DNA from: Actinernus sp. WN-2022 | Taxonomy: Eukaryota > Cnidaria > Anthozoa > Actiniaria > Actinernidae | NCBI GenBank assembly: GCA_030867875.1 | Contig: JAOWCC010001589.1 | Span: 85,273,537-85,337,536, forward strand | DNA: 64,000 nucleotides | Direction: 5' to 3' | In this document: piece after piece, positions 44,201-59,200 of the stretch | Numbering within the stretch: the first letter of the stretch is position 1 | Layout: every line of letters starts with the position of its first letter | Notes under the pieces: model-generated | Seen by the model: only the letters and a program-made list of their open reading frames with translations | What the model was told of the DNA's origin: nothing | Database searches by the model: none | Position numbers and translations under genes: made by a program

Positions 44201-47200
44201 CATTCCAAATACATTCATCGACAGGATTTCAGTGGCAAGTTTGTGATTGGCTAAAACCAACAATGCCTCAGCTTGTACACCCAGCTGTAAGTGGGGAGAG
44301 GATCGCGGGCTCACCGAAACCCCCACAGCTGGAAACCGAGTCTAGTTGTTGTATTGAAAGAGTCAAGTCCTACAAAATAATGTCTTGGTCCAGAGATATT
44401 TTAAACAACCTTGGCTGGAAAGACCTGACAGAAAGACGCCACCATCAGCTACCTACATTCATGTTTAAAACCATTAATGGCATGGTCCCCCAATATATTT
44501 CTCAACTTTTTACTAAAACTAGCGACATACAAATATCATGTGTAACTAGTCATACCTTCATTTTACACAGCGGCAGACTCCTGCTGTCGAAGCAGTCTGT
44601 CGGCAGGTCAAACAGGCAGGAGCCAAATATTTCACCAATGAACTCCTAATAATAAGATCACAATCCTTTATTATTTGTTAGTTTTAAAGTTAATGGCAGT
44701 AACATAGTAACAACAATAGCACCAACTGCTTATGACAGGTTTGCAAAATGCATGTCAGTCAGTGAGAGAAATTGCAAGAGCAGCTCTAAATGATCCTGAA
44801 TGGTTTTAGTACAGAAACTTAACACAATGCAGAACAGAATGGGGGTTAAGAGTTTTATAAGTTGAGACATGAAGCCAATTAAATTTGGGACTGGTTCATG
44901 TTACGTACTTAAAACTCGAAGCTTCTACTTTAAAAAAATAATTCATACAGGCGCTAGTATTTTGTAGACCTGTCAGAAAAGCCAGCAGATTACACAGCAT
45001 GCTTCAGCACAGTAATTATTAAGTTATTTAAACATTTTTGCAATATTGAGACATGCCCATCTTGGGATGCAAAACTATACCAAACGATGTACTACTAATG
45101 TTAGAGTATGGCACCCGGGAAGGGGGGGGGGGTTCTTCCTATATTCAGCTGGTAGGGGTGATTGTTGTATTTTTTTTAGGGTTTGAAATCGGTGATTTAG
45201 TATTTTTTAGGGGTTGTCCAAGCAAAATCCATTTTTGAGGGTGATTTTTAGACCATGAGGTACGTTTTAGGGTGAGAATTTTTTCACGGTTTGGTATTTT
45301 TTAGGGTATTTTTCAAGGTTTTCCGATGGTCACCCCTACCCTTTTTACCTTGAAGAACCCCCTTCCCCCCACGGGTGTGGCACTTCCAGAACCTAATTAG
45401 CATACACAAATATCTGTTCAGTGATACCTGTAGTCTAGGAAACAAGAATTTAAAGTCTAATGGGAAAAAAAATCAGCATTCTTTAGATTACTAGTGTGTG
45501 GGAAACTGGGTGGCACAGCATCATTGCAAGCGCTCGCCTCACTCAACTGTGACCTGGGGTCAACCCCCGGACACAGCATCATAAAAAAAAGGGTTGTTCT
45601 CCGGGTTCTCTGGTTTTCTTCCCTTAGTAGAAATCAACATGTGAGTTGAGTGTTGTGAATATTGAAAATAGTGAAAAGCATGTGGAGAATGCTCCGATCA
45701 TTAGCAGTATCTGCTAGAAGCCTAATGAGCCACAATGTCCAAGGGTATCAATATATCTGATTTTGACTGATAGGGTAGTACTTACCAAACCTTCAGTGGA
45801 AAATTTGAAAGGTGGATTATGTCTCATGACTGCTGTGCAAAGCTTGAGCATTCCACACAAGCCTTCCTCTTCATGATGTGAGTACTGTTGTGAACTAGTA
45901 CTGCTAAGGCAAAATACAGTACTTGTAACATGTATATCATATGGCCCGCATTGTGCAAAAAGGGCCTGAAGAAATAAAATGTAAAACTAAATATCATTTG
46001 AAATTGTTCTATGTACCTGTGGTGCTATTAGAATCTGCATCAAAAGTGGCACATTGTGATACTGACAATTTATGTAGTGTTGATTTCATGAAATTCATAA
46101 GTGAAATTGAAGACAAAATTTAAGATGTATGTTTACATAGGGGTTGATCGCAAATTGTTTTCCCTTTAATGCCAGCAAGTATGAATGAAATATGTAATAC
46201 ATCAAAATCATCCCCTATGATAGAATTCCTAATCTTGTTGGTCATATGTGTAATCACAGCCATTTGCATCAAAATCACATAAATTTCACACCTGCCTGAG
46301 TTTTGTTGTCAATTTCTTGAAACTGACATTTAGTTTTAGGAATGAAATGTAGCACTCATCAAGAATACAAGAATACAAGAATACAAGAATACAATGATAA
46401 ATTCAATCTGTTTTTACAAACACCATTGTATAAAATTATTTAACTTGAATGTCATCCAGGCTCATTTTGGTGACATAGCCCATTTACAACAGCAAACATG
46501 ATATCAATTGATAACTTGTTCATTAGTGAGACTATATGACCACATATCTTGATCAAAAAGCTGCATTCCAAATGTTCTCTTTTCCTTCTGATTTCAGTGT
46601 TTTGCTTTTATTTAAACTACAATTAAATCAACGACAAGTAAACATTCTTGTATAGAGAATTATTCTTCATGTCATTACAGTTGCCACTTTTTGGAGAAAT
46701 TTCATAACCACACAAACATTATGCTCCAGGGTTGTCAGTAGGAGTTAGCAACTGGCCGACTTCTACCAAGGGATTCTCTCTCGATTAGCTTTTGCTATTA
46801 GAAAATCCCTCACTCATCAACATACATCTCATCAGACTATTTATTGTAAGCTTAATGTCAATCTTTTTTCCAATTATTGTTATTACCGTGTAGGACAAAA
46901 TTTTTGCGGGAGGAAAATTTTGCGGATTGCCGACTCAATTTGTCTTGCGGGAGGAAATTTTTGCGGATCGAGACAGCTAAAATTTCTGCTGGGAGGAAAT
47001 TTTTGCAGATTTCTGGTCAAGTATAAATAAAATTCAAGGCAGTATCGGTATTAAATTGAAATTTTACTCCCTGACTTACAATTTCGACGGGAAGTTTCTA
47101 TAGTTGTTGTTCTAGCGCCAACATGAACATAAACAACGACACAACCTGAGGGAATTATTGTACGTTCTTGTAAAAACGTATTAGTCGATTATGATAACAG

Positions 47201-50200
47201 TCTCCGTTTCTTTTGAGGACGTGTCTGGAGTTGAATCGGGAATACAGATGCCTGTTGTGCCGGTCGCCTCGGAGTTATGAGAGCACGCTTTATTTGCTGC
47301 AGGAATTAAGTCTGTAGATTAATCCATTGCGTACATGCATGTACTTTGGAATTGACTGTATGTTGTCAGTCTTTATTTACGACAACTGACGTTGAACGTG
47401 ACACAGAAGCGGGAAAGTACGGTTTTCCGTGAGAAGCCGGCTATGTGAGAAGAAAAATGTATTTTATTAACTTTGGCTGGCGTTTCCTATTATGTTCAAT
47501 GTTAAAAAGTTGCTGTTAACCCGATATAACCATTAAAACAAGATTTACTATTTTTTCTCTGGGAGTATATTTTTGCGGCGCAAAATTTTGCAAAATTTTT
47601 TTTGGGCGGGAGTTTTTTTGGGCGGATCGAAGGAAATCCGCAAAATCCGCAAAAATTAACTCCCGCAAAATTAAACTCCTACACGGTATTTCAATTCATA
47701 TTCCTATCACAAATATGTTGAGTAAATTAATACAGTTAACTTGAACTTGCCGGCTGTCAGGTTAAGAGTACATGTGGCTGCCTGTTTTGCCTGGCAAATT
47801 TCTCTTCATTTATGGCATTTTAACATATTCTTTTATCTGCTGGTAAAACACTCTATAGCATCTTGTTTCTTATTTCTACTGACAACCCTGATCCTCTCCA
47901 ATTTCATGTTTAAAAAAAACTCTTCTACAGTGTACATGTAGGTCATACATGTAAGTCATACATGTAAATGTGCAATTTTAAAGTTTAAGTTCAATTTATA
48001 ATAAAATATACCTGCTTATGATGTATTTAGACAGAAGATGTGCTAAGGAATTCAAATCAATCTCATGTCCCTGTAAAGAAAACCAACGTATTCAACATTA
48101 ATGGTCTATATTCACTATTTGCTGGGGTAGAGTTCCAGTCTGAAATGTGGGTGTTCCTGGATTTGATGCCCTTCAGATAAGTATGTGCTGCCTTTGTGAA
48201 TAATCATGGCCTCAAACTAACACAGGATGCATAAATACTCAAGGGCATTAAATCATAGCCACATGAGGTATAACCTCTGATGGTTGCAAGTTACCAGTGT
48301 TAAATCATTATAATCCTCAGCCCAGTTGTTCGAAGCAATGGTAACTTTATCCCTAGGATAGCACTAAATCTGAAATTGTAATCTGTACAACCATCGGGTT
48401 AGATATTTAACCCTGGGGTAGCACTTACCCTTGCTTTGAACAACCGGGCCCAAGGGATTCTCTCTTTAAATCAATGGTAAACTACAGTAGGTATAAGTAC
48501 TATCCACCTGCATCAAACTACAGTAGGTATAAGTACTATCCACCTGCGTCAAACTACAGTAGGTATAAGTACTATCCACCTGCGTCAAACTACAGTAGGT
48601 ATAAGTACTATCCACCTGCGTCAAACTACAGTAGGTATAAGTACTATCCACCTGCGTCAAACTACAGTAGGTATAAGTACTATCCACCTGCGTCAAACTA
48701 CAGTAGGTATAAGTACTATCCACCTGCATCAAACTACAGTAGGTACAAGTACTATCCACCTGCGTCAAACTACAGTAGGTATAAGTACTATCCACCTGCA
48801 TCAAACTACAGTAGGTATAAGTACTATCCACCTGCGTCAAACTACAGTAGGTATAAGTACTATCCACCTGCGTCTGAGTGCTAGAAGCAAGGGTAAGCGC
48901 TACCCCGGGGTTAAACCACTAACCCGAGGTTAAATTGTACAGATTACAATAATATCTATTTATTACAAATTTAGCACTATCCCAGGGATGAAGTCACCCC
49001 TGCTTTGAACCCTGCTTTCAGATTTACCTTATTGCCCTCCTTAGAAGGCAAGCCATCCACCAGTCGACACAGGATAGCAAAGTACTCCCTGGTACATGGT
49101 TCAAAGTGTCTGTTCTGGCTTGTGCACTTAGCCTGCAGGGACTGTGCAAGTGGAAGAGAGTCTAGAAGGGCATCCATCAGTTGAATCAGGCACGAGTTCT
49201 CCTTTATTAGACTCAGTCTGTACAATCCACGGCATGCCTCAAATCTTACCACAGGCTGAATAACAACAGCAACAAGAGATTAGAGTTGAGTGAGCAGGGC
49301 AGTGTAGAGTATACATATCAGGGGCATAGCCAGGTTGTGACAAAGTTGTAGGCCCACACAAGGGACATCATGATACCCCCCACCCCCTCTCCCTGGGGAG
49401 AATTTTCAATTTAAACTTTTCAAACTTCTAAAATTTCAAATATGTCTATAATTTCCATATTAATTTTTTTCTTTCGTATTTTTTAATAAATATTGCTATA
49501 AAATGTACAGGCCCAAGCCTACAAGCCTATAGGCTGGCTATACTCCTGCATATTATTATATGTATGAGCCAATGCCTGTGCCACTTTAACATGTGAAATC
49601 ATGCATGTGTGTATCTTGGTTGCAATTTGACTTGAAATTTGAACTTCAAACCATTCATGCAAAAAATAGTATTTTAGTATACCTATTATGAACCAAAATT
49701 TAGCTGGCTTGGCTAATTTGGAACTTTTGTACAGAAGCCAATTCGAGTTGCTCCTCTAAGTCCTACTGCCAAATGACATGTGTGAGCTTTTGCAAACTTG
49801 TCAGTAAAGATAACTCACTCACAGGAAAATGAGAAAGGTAAAGGTGTACATTGTCAGCAGAAGTGACAAAACTGACGTTAGCACTGTTAGAGTGGTTTTT
49901 AATTGAGTGTCGAAAGTAATTGCTTTCGAATTTGATTGGTTAGTTATCCATGATTGTGTTTACTAACTGCCTTGTGATTGGTTCAAGTAAAACCAATCGT
50001 GAATTACTTCAGTTTGTGATTGGTACATTGATATTTTTACTTGCTCTTGTGATTGGCTCACTGGTTTTGGTTTTACAACACTCAATTGAAAAACGCTCTA
50101 TGCACATACCAATGTTAACCCCAAGGGAGAGGAGAGGGGGACTTTGATTGGAAAATGAAATTTTGAGACAAAGTCCCCCACCCATGAGCCAACTTTTGAG

Positions 50201-53200
50201 TTGAAAGTTTCTCACAAGTTGCTGCTTATACAGTCCCGCTCAAAAACTTTGCAACCGTCAGCGCCACCAGCGCCGCAAATTTTTTAGCGGCTGGGCGTTA
50301 GTGGTTTGGTGGCACTAACGGTAAAAACTGGTGGCTAGCCGTCGACGCCACTAGACGTTTGGTGGCTAGCCGTCGACGGCGCTAGACGTTTGGTGGCTAG
50401 CCGTCGACGCCACTAGACGTTTGGTGGCTAGCCGTCGACGGCGCTAGACGTTTGGTGGCTAGCCGTCAACGGCTCAAGACATTTGGCGGCTAGCCGTTTA
50501 GCAGTGCACGATTGAAAAAGTTTTCACTGCACTGTGCTGCGGTGTGAGTGAATGTAAACAAACTGAAGTCGAAAATTAGCATATTAACAATAATTGTAGT
50601 CGCATCGTGTCTGACAGAATCGAAGACATTTTTTTGGGAACTTCACAGATTTTCCCTGGAATAACTAAAGAAAATCGCTTCAAAACCGTTCAGTAAAACT
50701 CGAACAGCGAACAGCTAACTTCCTGTTTCATTCTTCACGTGTTGCTTGAAACCGCTTTGCTGCGCAGACATTGTCTGGTTTTTGACACAACACTGGAGTG
50801 TCACGCCGTGAAGTTCGCGGGAAGTGCGACTGTAGTTTAATTCACCACACAACTACATGGACTCAACCTTTATGGAAAATGAAAAAGATGTACAATAAAA
50901 TATTCTGGAGTTCTTTTATTAATGTGGATGCGTTTCTCAAAGGTCTCGAGAATTCTAAGACACGGCCGTGAAGCGTGACATTTTCCACGAACTGATTTGA
51001 ATAATCATCGTATTTATAGGCCGTCAGTGTTTGGCTTTTAATAAAATCGCCTGGATCGCACCGGACATTTTCTACCTTCAGAATAAAATGTTTTGTAAGT
51101 TTTTATTTCATTTTTGTTTCATGTCTGAACAGTATCACCTGATGCGGGAAATGCTTTGAGTCGATCTCTGCATGCCTAACAGTGAAAAGTTTTGGCTGTT
51201 TTCCAATTTGTTGTCAAATGAATGTTAATTGCCGTGAGATCACACTGTATCAAATCTTCTGGAGTTTTTAACTTCATCACTTTGTGATGAGTTAATAAAA
51301 TACCCCACCTGCAAATTTTTTTTTTTCGGCAACCTGTAATGGGACGGTAAAGTTAGTTGAAGTTCAGTGGACTTCTACATTCAGTGGGCCATGCGCTGTG
51401 ACTCGTGAGAGTCGATGAATCGAACTTATACGGCTGACTAGTAGACGTTAACCGTTTCAAAATTAACTACTCAAAACTCGGCTGCTGACACTAGATGGTA
51501 AATTTATTTTAGTTGAATACTTATTCCTTCAGTACTGCCACGGAAACCGATGAACTGACTAATAAAACAAACGTTTCAAAAGAAATTTCTCAAAACTCGG
51601 CCTTGACGAACATTTCAAAATAATTAAACTTCTCAAAATGCAAAATACTTCAAGTCAGCGCATAAAAGGCTTCAAAATAAACTTCTTGAAACGTCGGCGG
51701 CTCAACGATTTAGTGGCTAGCCGTTGGTGGCTCAGAGGTTTTGGTGGCTAGCCGTTGGTGGCTCAGAACTTTTGGTGGCTAGCCGTCGACGGCGCTAGAC
51801 GTTTGGTGGCTAGCCGTCGACAGCGCTAGACGTTTGGTGGCTAGCCGTCGACGGTAAAAGTTAGTGGCACTAGCGCCGCTAAAAACCGTTAGCGCCGTTT
51901 GCCGTTTAGTGGTGGTTGCAAACTTTTGAGCGGGACTGTACATGCACAAGAAAAGGGCTAGGTTCAAAGTTGGTTGCAATTCCCGACCAAACCTACCTCC
52001 TTGGCCAGTAGTACCAGTTGCTGTAGCCATAATCTAAAGTTCTTGTGTTGGAGAAGTGCTTTGCTGACTCTTGTGTTAGTGTAAGCCCAGGACACTAGCA
52101 GTGAGACAGAGTGGTGAACAACTTGAAAAGATAAGAAAGGATGATTAGTATACCTTAAATATTTAACAGCAGTTTCATGTACTTTCATAGCATGGATGGA
52201 GAAAGCTGCATGCTGACAATAACTGTATCTCATCTGTTGCTGTTAATATAAAGGGTGCATGAGAGCCTTGTTAACCCTTTGGTTTGTATCCCCATGCACC
52301 CTCCACATATTTAGTTTGACCTTTCTCATTATATTTGTAATCTTTGTAATTGTGGAATATAAAAAAACCTTTGTCTCTACTATCAGTATGTTTGTGATTA
52401 AGGCTGGTTTCACTGGCATTGTAAGCATACTGAAGCATAAGCAAAATACACAGATGCAGTGCCATATTTATTATTAGTGGTACTTGTTCTACTCACAGAT
52501 GTGAGATATTAAAGAACAAGCTAATGATCAGTGCATTACTGAGTCTGTGTATGTTGTTTGTGCTTGTATACTTAGGTATTCCCTTCAATCATTGACCAAT
52601 CATTAGCATTACTTGTGACCAAATTACCTTGCCCTCCCCTGACTGCTTTGTGTGGTCCAAAGTGTCGTTGTAGAGTAGACTGGTGTGAGATGGTCAGAAG
52701 CTTGTCAAGAAGGGGTTCAACTTCAATCATGGCCATCAGTTGCTGAAATAAGTGAGTTATTCGTAACCCAAGGCATGAAAATTACTGTTATTAAACTTCC
52801 TGTACTAACAAAATCAATAAATTACAGTCATACTAGGCCGACAAACATAGAAATGTGAAATGCTTTCATTAGGGAAGAACTTAATGCTGATGTTAAAAGA
52901 AAACAAGTTGTTAAAGTGACAAATACATGTAATCTAAACTAAACCTTTCATTTAATGCAGGTGCGAGATCTTGAAAAACTGCAGATGCACGAGCAGAATA
53001 ATTCCAAGACCTCAAAAGTGCATTATTTGTTATAGGAGAACCATCTGATCTTCTATTCGTTTTATAATATAAAATTCCATATCTGCACAAAGAAATGCTC
53101 AAAAATGCAGACCAGCCAATGAAATTACATGTTCTTAGGATGCTCACGTAATTTATATCATAAACCATACTACAGAGTAACACCATTTTTAATGCTAAGT

Positions 53201-56200
53201 TAAGATCAGTCGTAAGACCTCCCTCCAACAGACACTAGGCATAGTGTTTGTTGGATATGTTGTGGGGCAATTCTGAACAACGGGGCAAATATTTTTGAAC
53301 TGGGGCAATTATCAAGATTCTGAAAAGGAATTATATTTTTGGGGGATTCATAAAGAAAAGGGCTTAGTTTTTTTGGGGAAGATTTTCACCATACCCTCCC
53401 TTTGTTTCCTTCCTCCCCCTTCTCTCTCCCCTTATACTTACACTTACCTTTCATTCAGATGTAATACCAACGTACCAAACTCAGCGGGATTCAAACTCAG
53501 CAGCTCTGCCTTGACACGCCCAGTTTTCCACTGACTAACGCACTATGCCACACAAGTGCTTGTTGATTTCAACACCACAGTTTTATCTATGTGACTAATC
53601 GTCGAACCCAGTCCCTCTCGTTATGCGTGCATGAGTACTGCTAACAAAATCGGACTTCGAAACAAACTGTAACACAGATGAAGTTTGTGTTGACTGTGTT
53701 CTTTTATGAAAACTACAGCAACTCAAGCAATATAAGAAAGCTAAATCCAGAAAAATACATCATTATTTTATAGATAATCAGGTGTACTTTATTACAGCTC
53801 CACTCATACTTCGAAACAAACTGTGTCAACCGAACTGACTTTTACTCAGATCACTGACACAGCTAAAATAAAGGCAAAAGAAAAGCGAATCACCTCTAAC
53901 ATTTTATCTGGAAGCTAGTTAAGACTTCTACGAAAGAGCTAAACAGTATCTCAGCAAAGTCACGAGTGCAGAGGATCTTGAAGTAAGCTCGTTTAATGGG
54001 ACTCGGCTTTTCAAATGGAATATAAAAACAGACTAAGAAATGCTGTATTATATTATCTTGTTCTCTCATCAAAGAATCATCCACCGAGGATGTGAAAAGA
54101 TGCATATATGGATTAATGATAGAGAACTAACAACAATTATGTTCCACTTTGCAGTTTCCATTTGTAACATTAGCGCCAATAACAAGCAGATTTATTAAAG
54201 CCAGTTAACACCCCAGTCCAGGCGAACTCATTCCCAACACTATTATAAATCGATTTAATGGTCCTATGAATTAATCGAAACCCTAATTACTCTACATTAA
54301 AAAAAAACCCTAACCAGTCAGTGAACTTAATCTCACAGGTAAGCAACAGGTTTTTAGAGCTAATTGGTGACTAGAGTTCACAGGTAAACTTGTTTTATCA
54401 AAATACAACAGCTTACCCCAACAAAAAGAGACTGACTGATCAGTGAACATAAGCTCACAGGTAAACATATTTGCCCCAGTTCAAACATTATCTGCCCCAG
54501 TTCAAAAGTATCTGCCCCAGTTCAAAAATATTTGAACCAGTCATCAACATTGCCCCACAACAGATACTGGACTGATGATTAAATATCAGTGTCTGTATCA
54601 GTGATACGAGAGGATCAGTGATACGGACGTCGATGTTTTATTAATCAGTTCTGTATCAAACAAACACAAAGTTCTGTATGTGGGTTTACAGTGGTATTCA
54701 TGTGACCCGAATGCTGTGACTGGGTTGCTTAGCACCCTTATTATTAATGAATTTTACAAGTAATAATAATAATTCATTTATATAGCGCAAATTAGCATAT
54801 GGAAAATGTTCAGATGTGCTTTTACAAAGTCTCTACTTTTAAAATACACTAACAAACTAATAATTAACTCATTAATTAAGAATAACAGTCCAATAAAATG
54901 CTATTTATACTACGAGTAATGATAAAGTTTGGTTGATAATAGCAATAATAAAACTAGTCATAAATAGTAGTGGCCGATCTTTATCCGATTTACAAACTCG
55001 AGCTGAAAGCGAGAGTTTGTAAATCGGATAAAGATCGGACACTTATCAAATGTCTTGATGTAGAGTCATGTTTTCAGTTATTTTGGCAATACAATTTATT
55101 TTGTCAGAGAAAATCGAAGGCAAAGTTTATGTAAATCAGGATGAAATCTGTATCAGATTTAAAGATCACTTATCTGTTGTTGATTTCCTTTATTTTTGCT
55201 TCATGAATTATTAATGAGTTTGATAATCATCAATACTGATTCTACAACAAGTGAATAGTTGAATAGTAAATATTTTTGGATTTGAGTTTTGCATATCTGA
55301 GTTATCGAGGTTTATATCTCCAATATGCTAATGAATATGACATCTACCCAGGATTCATTAATTATACAACAAGCTGATAGAGATAACCCTTACCAAAATC
55401 GGGTACACAAAAGTATACCTCACCTGTACCTAAGGTATACCCCAAATGTACCTATGTGAGATTAGGTACAATCTAGGTATACCAAGAATGGACCTCAATG
55501 TTTTAGTGGAGTGTTTGAGGTATACTTAAGGCACACTCCACTGTACTCCAAATGTACCTTAAATACTCTTGGATAAACCTCAAGGAATGGGGTACACTTG
55601 AGGTACACTTTACATGTACCCCAAATGTAAATCTCCATACTCCTGCATAAACCTCAAGGAATGGGTACACTTGAGGTACACTTCACATGTACCCCAAATG
55701 TACCTCTCCATAGTCCTGCATAAACCTCAAGGAATGGGTACACTTGAGGTACACTTCACATGTACCCCAAATGTACCTCTCCATAGTTCTGCATAAACCT
55801 CAAGGAATGGGTACACTTCAGGTACACTTCACATGTACTTTAATTACTTCTGGAGAATCAGATAAATTTATATATTTTTACATGGCTAAAGTGAAAAATC
55901 TGAACCGAAAAAAAGTGGTCGGTAAAACTGTGTCGGTAAGTGGTTGGTAACATAATTGCCACTAAAATACGCATGACAAAACATATGACAAAAAGCCACT
56001 AAAACGTATGACAGACAAACCACTGAAACGTATATGACAGAAAAACATATGATCATGGTGTTTATAAATTCACTTATTCAGTGCATAAATTACGACACAA
56101 CATATTTCAGACAGATAAGTAATATTTATTAATCAAAATTAAATTGATTTCATAATATTCTTTCTTTAAATTAATTTATTCATGACTGCATGAGTTAAAG

Positions 56201-59200
56201 CAGGGTTAAAGAATGAAAATATTTCACGATTGAGATATCGATTTTAGCCATCATCGACCACAGGCTACTCAAGCGTAAGGTTTTGATTAACCGTTTATTT
56301 TACAAGATGACTGGGAATTTATAGTTTTTAGAAATTGCAATAATTCTGTAAATATTGAAATAAAAGAAATTAGACTTTACTTGTGTGTTTGTCAGTTAAT
56401 ATGCTGTGTCTGTGTGCAATTTCAGCGCATTCGGGTGATTATTTCTTCCTAATCAAAAACCTTACGCTCGGGTAGCCTGTGTATCAACAATACCTTGGAT
56501 GTGCCCGCATGTTTCAACAGTTGGTCAGCAGTAACCACATCAAAACAAGATGGCGGACCCTAAACGTAGCGAACTGGCGTCTTGAAGTTAAACCATTTGA
56601 TGACTAGTTGTTCTTATTCTCGTGCCATCAAAACCTGGATAAGGAGGCATTTAGGAAAAGAGGAGTGCTTTCCCGACTTTTTTAATCAAGGAAACCGTTC
56701 AAAGGTGGCTCAAAGATGCATCCGAAATTGAACACCGAGTATTTTTGGAATGTCACTGTCAGCATCATAACCAATCAGATAAAAAAAAAATTTACCGGGA
56801 CAGTTCTGGCGCTCAAAATGTGAAGTCGTTAAATTTCCAACGGTCTTTGCTCAGGAGGGATATGTTCAACAAATACCCGCAACCATATCAGACGTGCGTT
56901 CTTCTTCTTTATTGGAATCCTCAGCCTCAGGATATTACTCGCATATTTAAGGTAAATTGCTTGTGAATTAATTGTGTTTTGTGATCATGGATGTAGAGCA
57001 AAACCTTTGGACTTTGGTAATTTTTACATCATAATTTCTTGTACATGTTCATCGCCTAGTTGTACCTCTGATCTGTGCATGATCACGAGCTAGTCTCGAT
57101 CAGTTGCTTTGGATTAAGTACATGTACCATGATGTACCATGTAGTGATATACACACGCACTTAATTTACATATAATTTTGTGTTATCATGCAGTTGATTA
57201 AAAGAAATTTCGGAGCCGTATTATTTCTACCTCAAATCTGATCTGCACTCGATCTGATTGATTTTTTACTGCCACTTAGAAACACATACATGTAGGTCTA
57301 CCATACATGCAATAACACCATGGCAAACTAGATATACATTTCATGTTTATTTAGCTTTTTCAAATTAAGGAGTAACTAGCAAATACAACACCACTTATAT
57401 AATTAGTTCTAAAAACCTAACCCCAATGGCCAAATAAAAAACCCTAACCATTTAAAACCTAAAATCGTTCATATAACGAGTGTAAATAAACCTGAACTAT
57501 AATGGAGAATTTAACAAAGTTTTCAAGTCATCTTTTTAAGTGGCACTGAAGTGGCATTGTGTTCTGCAGTTTAGCCATTACATGTATAGGGCTGGAATCA
57601 TTCAACATAGATATGTACTCATTCGACACAACCATTCAACATGCTTTGTAACCAGGCTCACTGGTTTATGATGGTTTTGAGGTACCAAATCAAATTATTT
57701 AGTTTCTTATTTTTATTCCAAGTATCTTACAGACTGCCAACATATTGCGTTGCAGAACAGAAGCATAATTTTTCTCAGAATGATTGTGTCGAATCAGTAT
57801 GTCAAATAATAATTATTATTATCTATCTCTATGCATGTCATACTGAAATCAGTTGCAAGACAATGGTATGGTTTTAGTTTTTCAATACAATTTGAACCAT
57901 GTTATTGTTTTTGTATTGATGAATTTCAGCACAAAGTAAACGGTTATTTTCTAGTGTATAAAATATATATAATGCACTTATCAATTGAAACCCATGCCTG
58001 GTTGGTAATCTATAGAGTATACATTTGTTTCTTGTAGAACAATAAAGCAAACAGATGAAACTGAAGAATGCTGATTCCATGGAGAGCAAGACAAGGCACT
58101 ATTATGCAGCTGAGTCCAATGTTATTGAAACATCCAAAAACAAAAGTTAAAGTCCATATTATTACAAATCAAATTGTGGTTATAGTTTCAGTTGGACTAT
58201 TTGTGAATCAGACTAAATTTTTATACTGCAAATGGCATTTCTGGCCATGTACCTTGTAGCATTTGCTTAATGATCAGTTCAAGTAATAAAAAATATATCT
58301 ACGATTTACGAGTTTCAACATCATTGGTGGAACTTTTTAAGTACATCTTGAATGCCTGCAAAAGTTATATACCCTACCTGCAGGTGTACATGCAGTATTT
58401 CGGAGTACAGTCTAGTTGAAGAGGTACATTTGTGGTATACCTCAAGTGTACCCAAAATGCAGGTTCCCAAAAGTGTGATACTTTGGATATACCTAGTATG
58501 TACCTATTTTGGGTACGTTTGGGGTATATGCCACATTTTTTTGAATATTATTTGTAGTACTGCCTTTAGTTAAAGAGGTACATTTGAGGTATACCTCAGA
58601 TGTACCCATAATGGTTCCAAAAGTGCGCTACTTTAGGTATACCTATTTTGTACCTATTTCGGGTACGTTTGGGGTATAATTTAGGTACAAATGAGGTATA
58701 CCCCACATTTTTTTGAATATTATTTGTAGTACTGTCTTTAGTTAAAGAGGTACATTTGAGGTATACCTCAGATGTACCCATAATGGTTCCAAAAGTGCGC
58801 TACTTTAGGTATACCTATTTTGTACCTATTTCGGGTAGGTTTGGGGTATACTTTAGGTACAAATGAAGTATACCCCAAATGTACTCAATTTTGGTAAGGG
58901 AAATGACATTAATTCTATAAACATCCATGTCATATTTGAAGCTTATATCAGTTATTTTACCAAATATTTTAACTAAATCAGAAAATAGCTTCATTCACAA
59001 GGAGAAAGAAATGACATCATTAGCAAATTCAAAACATAAACCTTAAAAACTCATAGAAACAACACTCAGATCAATAAATATTCTACTGTTCAACTCTTCA
59101 CTTGATGTAGAATCGATGTGGATGATTAAAAAAATCAGCATTAGAGACACTTTAATTAACTGTAACAATAATACTTTACCTGAGATAAACATTTGATACA

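Noticed and set aside
42745..44600. Intact LINE with a working reverse transcriptase
   Set aside because: Only the linker and C-terminal motifs are readable, with frameshifts and an inserted SINE; the catalytic core is absent.
48466..48884. Repeat proteins of 133 and 136 codons on both strands
   Set aside because: Produced by a 36-base minisatellite inside a MITE; openness follows from the unit length.
56500..56980. Possible host gene start (CAAGATGGCGGAC followed by a short frame, and a 73-codon frame at 56745)
   Set aside because: The first frame stops after 11 codons and the second resembles nothing known; both are inside a transposon-like interval.
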